Positions 59,201 to 64,000 of a stretch of DNA of 64,000 nucleotides are shown piece after piece. The stretch covers positions 4,507,493-4,571,492 of the forward strand of contig NC_133287.1 in NCBI RefSeq assembly GCF_005239225.2, written 5' to 3'. The notes under the pieces are model-generated. The model was not told where the DNA came from. It ran no database searches and was given only the letters and a program-made list of their open reading frames with translations. The first letter of the stretch is position 1. Each line of letters starts with the position of its first letter. Position numbers and translations under genes: made by a program. The stretch is from Populus alba. Lineage: Eukaryota; Streptophyta; Magnoliopsida; Malpighiales; Salicaceae.

Positions 59201-62200
59201 AGCCCAACCCTACACATTCCTTGGTTATGGTTAAAGGGTCGACGAAAGGGATCTCAGTTTAACCTAATTGGAAAGGATTTTGGTTCTGGTTAGAGGGGAT
59301 TGCCGAAAGGAATCTCAGTCTAGCCCAACCCTACACATTCCTTGGTTATGGTTAAAGGGGATCGACAAAGGGATCTCAGTTTAACCTAATTGGAAAGGAT
59401 TTTGGTTCTGGTTAGAGGGGATTGCCGAAAGGAATCTCAGTCTAGCCCAACCCTACACATTCCTTGGTTATGGTTAAAGGGGATCGACAAAGGGATCTCA
59501 GTTTAACCTAATTGGAAAGGATTTTGGTTCTGGTTAGAGGGGATTGCCGAAAGGAATCTCAGTCTAGCCCAACCCTACACATTCCTTGGTTATGGTTAAA
59601 GGGGATCGACGAAGGGATCTCAGTTTAACCTAATTGGAAAGGATTTTGGTTCTGGTTAGAGGGGATTGCCGAAAGGAATCTCAGTCTAGCCCAACCCTAC
59701 ACATTCCTTGGTTATGGTTAAAGGGGATCGACGAAAGGGATCTCAGTTTAACCTAATTGGAAAGGATTTTGGTTCTGGTTAGAGGGGATTGCCGAAAGGA
59801 ATCTCAGTCTAGCCCAACCCTACACATTCCTTGGTTATGGTTAAAGGGGATCGACGAAAGGGATCTCAGTTTAACCTAATTGGAAAGGATTTTGGTTCTG
59901 GTTAGAGGGGATTGCCGAAAGGAATCTCAGTCTAGCCCAACCCTACACATTCCTTGGTTATGGTTAAAGGGGATCGACGAAGGGATCTCAGTTTAACCTA
60001 ATTGGAAAGGATTTTGGTTCTGGTTAGAGGGGATTGCCGAAAGGAATCTCAGTCTAGCCCAACCCTACACATTCCTTGGTTATGGTTAAAGGGGATCGAC
60101 GAAAGGGATCTCAGTTTAACCTAATTGGAAAGGATTTTGGTTCTGGTTAGAGGGGATTGCCGAAAGGAATCTCAGTCTAGCCCAACCCTACACATTCCTT
60201 GGTTATGGTTAAAGGGGATCGACGAAAGGGATCTCAGTTTAACCTAATTGGAAAGGATTTTGGTTCTGGTTAGAGGAGATTGCCGAAAGGAATCTCAGTC
60301 TAGCCCAACCCTACACATTCCTTGGTTATGGTTAAAGGGGATCGACGAAAGGGATCTCAGTTTAACCTAATTGGAAAGGATTTTGGTTCTGGTTAGAGGA
60401 GATTGCCGAAAGGAATCTCAGTCTAGCCCAACCCTACACATTCCTTGGTTATGGTTAAAGGGGATCGACGAAAGGGATCTCAGTTTAACCTAATTGGAAA
60501 GGATTTTGGTTCTGGTTAGAGGAGATTGCCGAAAGGAATCTCAGTCTAGCCCAACCCTACACATTCCTTGGTTATGGTTAAAGGGGATCGACAAAGGGAT
60601 CTCAGTTTAACCTAATTGGAAAGGATTTTGGTTCTGGTTAGAGGGGATTGCCGAAAGGAATCTCAGTCTAGCCCAACCCTACACATTCCTTGGTTATGGT
60701 TAAAGGGGATCGACAAAGGGATCTCAGTTTAACCTAATTGGAAAGGATTTTGGTTCTGGTTAGAGGGGATTGCCGAAAGGAATCTCAGTCTAGCCCAACC
60801 CTACACATTCCTTGGTTATGGTTAAAGGGGATCGACGAAGGGATCTCAGTTTAACCTAATTGGAAAGGATTTTGGTTCTGGTTAGAGGGGATTGCCGAAA
60901 GGAATCTCAGTCTAGCCAAACCCTACACATTCCTTGGTTATGGTTAAAGGGGATCGACAAAGGGATCTCAGTTTAACCTAATTGGAAAGGATTTTGGTTC
61001 TGGTTAGAGGGGATTGCCGAAAGGAATCTCAGTCTAGCCCAACCCTACACATTCCTTGGTTATGGTTAAAGGGATCGACGAAAGGGATCTCAGTTTAACC
61101 TAATTGGAAAGGATTTTGGTTCTGGTTAGAGGGGATTGCCGAAAGGAATCTCAGTCTAGCCCAACCCTACACATTCCTTGGTTATGGTTAAAGGGGATCG
61201 ACGAAGGGATCTCAGTTTAACCTAATTGGAAAGGATTTTGGTTCTGGTTAGAGGGGATTGCCGAAAGGAATCTCAGTCTAGCCCAACCCTACACATTCCT
61301 TGGTTATGGTTAAAGGGGATCGACGAAGGGATCTCAGTTTAACCTAATTGGAAAGGATTTTGGTTCTGGTTAGAGGAGGATTGCCGAAAGGAATCTCAGT
61401 CTAGCCCAACCCTACACATTCCTTGGTTATGGTTAAAGGGGATCGACAAAGGGATCTCAGTTTAACCTAATTGGAAAGGATTTTGGTTCTGGTTAGAGGG
61501 GATTGCCGAAAGGAATCTCAGTCTAGCCCAACCCTACACATTCCTTGGTTATGGTTAAAGGGGATCCACGAAGGGATCTCAGTTTAACCTAATTGGAAAG
61601 GATTTTGGTTCTGGTTAGAGGGGATTGCCGAAAGGAATCTCAGTCTAGCCCAACCCTACACATTCCTTGGTTATGGTTAAAGGGGATCGACGAAAGGGAT
61701 CTCAGTTTAACCTAATTGGAAAGGATTTTGGTTCTGGTTAGAGGGGATTGCCGAAAGGAATCTCAGTCTAGCCCAACCCTACACATTCCTTGGTTATGGT
61801 TAAAGGGGATCGACGAAGGGATCTCAGTTTAACCTAATTGGAAAGGATTTTGGTTCTGGTTAGAGGGGATTGCCGAAAGGAATCTCAGTCTAGCCCAACC
61901 CTACACATTCCTTGGTTATGGTTAAAGGGGATCGACAAAGGGATCTCAGTTTAACCTAATTGGAAAGGATTTTGGTTCTGGTTAGAGGGGATTGCCGAAA
62001 GGAATCTCAGTCTAGCCCAACCCTACACATTCCTTGGTTATGGTTAAAGGGGATCGACGAAGGGATCTCAGTTTAACCTAATTGGAAAGGATTTTGGTTC
62101 TGGTTAGAGGGGATTGCCGAAAGGAATCTCAGTCTAGCCCAACCCTACACATTCCTTGGTTATGGTTAAAGGGGATCGACGAAAGGGATCTCAGTTTAAC

Positions 62201-64000
62201 CTAATTGGAAAGGATTTTGGTTCTGGTTAGAGGGGATTGCCGAAAGGAATCTCAGTCTAGCCCAACCCTACACATTCCTTGGTTATGGTTAAAGGGGATC
62301 GACGAAGGGATCTCAGTTTAACCTAATTGGAAAGGATTTTGGTTCTGGTTAGAGGGGATTGCCGAAAGGAATCTCAGTCTAGCCCAACCCTACACATTCC
62401 TTGGTTATGGTTAAAGGGGATCGACGAAGGGATCTCAGTTTAACCTAATTGGAAAGGATTTTGGTTCTGGTTAGAGGGGATTGCCGAAAGGAATCTCAGT
62501 CTAGCCCAACCCTACACATTCCTTGGTTATGGTTAAAGGGGATCGACGAAGGGATCTCAGTTTAACCTAATTGGAAAGGATTTTGGTTCTGGTTAGAGGA
62601 GATTGCCGAAAGGAATCTCAGTCTAGCCCAACCCTACACATTCCTTGGTTATGGTTAAAGGGGATCGACGAAAGGGATCTCAGTTTAACCTAATTGGAAA
62701 GGATTTTGGTTCTGGTTAGAGGGGATTGCCGAAAGGAATCTCAGTCTAGCCCAACCCTACACATTCCTTGGTTATGGTTAAAGGGGATCGACAAGGGATC
62801 TCAGTTTAACCTAATTGGAAAGGATTTTGGTTCTGGTTAGAGGGGATTGCCGAAAGGAATCTCAGTCTAGCCCAACCCTACACATTCCTTGGTTATGGTT
62901 AAAGGGGATCCGAAAGGGATCTCAGTTTAACCTAATTGGAAAGGATTTTGGTTCTGGTTAGAGGGGATTGCCGAAAGGAATCTCAGTCTAGCCCAACCCT
63001 ACACATTCCTTGGTTATGGTTAAAGGGGATCGACGAAAGGGATCTCAGTTTAACCTAATTGGAAAGGATTTTGGTTCTGGTTAGAGGGGATTGCCGAAAG
63101 GAATCTCAGTCTAGCCCAACCCTACACATTCCTTGGTTATGGTTAAAGGGGATCGACGAAGGGATCTCAGTTTAACCTAATTGGAAAGGATTTTGGTTCT
63201 GGTTAGAGGGGATTGCCGAAAGGAATCTCAGTCTAGCCCAACCCTACACATTCCTTGGTTATGGTTAAAGGGGATCGACGAAGGGATCTCAGTTTAACCT
63301 AATTGGAAAGGATTTTGGTTCTGGTTAGAGGGGATTGCCGAAAGGAATCTCAGTCTAGCCCAAACCCTACACATTCCTTGGTTATGGTTAAAGGGGATTC
63401 TCAGTTTAACCTAATTGGAAAGGATTTTGGTTCTGGTTAGAGGAGATTGCCGAAAGGAATCTCAGTCTAGCCCAACCCTACACATTCCTTGGTTATGGTT
63501 AAAGGGGATCGACGAAGGGATCTCAGTTTAACCTAATTGGAAAGGATTTTGGTTCTGGTTAGAGGGGATTGCCGAAAGGAATCTCAGTCTAGCCCAACCC
63601 TACACATTCCTTGGTTATGGTTAAAGGGGATCGACGAAAGGGATCTCAGTTTAACCTAATTGGAAAGGATTTTGGTTCTGGTTAGAGGAGATTGCCGAAA
63701 GGAATCTCAGTCTAGCCCAACCCTACACATTCCTTGGTTATGGTTAAAGGGGATCGACGAAAGGGATCTCAGTTTAACCTAATTGGAAAGGATTTTGGTT
63801 CTGGTTAGAGGGGATTGCCGAAAGGAATCTCAGTCTAGCCCAACCCTACACATTCCTTGGTTATGGTTAAAGGGGATCGACGAAAGGGATCTCAGTTTAA
63901 CCTAATTGGAAAGGATTTTGGTTCTGGTTAGAGGAGATTGCCGAAAGGAATCTCAGTCTAGCCCAACCCTACACATTCCTTGGTTATGGTTAAAGGGGAT
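53251..64000 (+). repeat. Dimeric 122-bp tandem repeat (satellite-like), about 88 copies
   Basis: Each unit of 122-123 bases is a dimer of two diverged halves. Half A (~60 bases) begins GGGGATCGACGAAGGGATCT and ends GGTTCTGGTTAGA. Half B (~62 bases) begins GGGGATTGCCGAAAGGAATC and ends GGTTATGGTTAAA. The halves align to each other and to the entry repeats. The array runs without interruption to the window edge. Variation is mostly in G and A run lengths at the A-half start, in CGACAAAG versus CGACGAAG, and in GAGGGGATT versus GAGGAGATT. Indels are denser at 53.3-55.2 kb. There is no long ORF. Confidence 0.95.

Larger units (their letters stand above)
47592..64000 (+). mobile_element. TAT/Ogre-like LTR retrotransposon, gag-only in view, right end outside
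   Basis: The element comprises a long 5' LTR, a leader, a gag ORF, a 3' noncoding region and a large tandem-repeat array. No protease, reverse transcriptase, RNase H or integrase reading frame lies between gag (ends 51923) and the repeats (from 53025). CTACACTGGGGGCAAGACGA near 52543 is typical of the 3' region of this group. Tandem repeats in the 3' untranslated region are known for TAT/Ogre elements. The 3' LTR would lie beyond the window. It inserted into unit 3 of the GLR cluster, at the outer end of a MITE-like element. Confidence 0.8.

Noticed and set aside
53251..64000. CRISPR-like repeat pattern
   Set aside because: Units are contiguous and the whole 122 bases repeat; there are no unique spacers, and the context is a plant retrotransposon.

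Overview
The window is nuclear DNA of a flowering plant: genes with GT-AG introns, tandem glutamate-receptor-like (GLR) genes, decayed plastid DNA, and Ty1/copia, Ty3/TAT, TRIM and MITE-like elements. The repeat style (AAACGG/CCGTTT LTR motifs, dispersed repeats rich in GGTTTGAC and GTTAAC) suggests Salicaceae, perhaps Populus; this is an impression, not a proof.

Layout. (1) 1-1959 (+): the last five exons of an API5-like gene whose 5' part lies left of the window. (2) About 3.56-4.98 kb: a heavily mutated nuclear plastid insertion with 16S rRNA, trnI-CAU and psaB pieces. (3) 5.1-25.7 kb, unit 1: GLR-1, the only intact receptor gene here (956 aa, five exons, minus strand), a 416-bp TRIM, and GLR-2, a pseudogene. 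(4) 25.7-41.5 kb, unit 2: truncated GLR-3, a solo TAT LTR, and GLR-4, a near-identical copy of GLR-2 with the same lesions. (5) 41.5-47.6 kb, unit 3: three clean internal API5 exons next to truncated GLR-5, and the same solo LTR at the same site. (6) 47,592 to the end: a TAT/Ogre-like retrotransposon with a ~2.37-kb 5' LTR and a gag ORF, no recognisable pol before the repeats, then ~10.7 kb (about 88 copies) of a 122-bp tandem repeat that runs off the window.

How it fits together. API5 and GLR-1 converge tail to tail. The [GLR-1 type + GLR-2 type] unit was copied, dead receptor and all, and pieces of API5 were carried along. The retrotransposon interrupts unit 3 where its second GLR should follow, so a sixth copy may lie beyond the right edge.

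The most interesting signals are short inverted repeats whose two arms change together: one per subunit in the retrotransposon's tandem repeats, and a separate GGGCC-based series in its LTR. They look like a repeated RNA or DNA hairpin kept while the satellite was forming.
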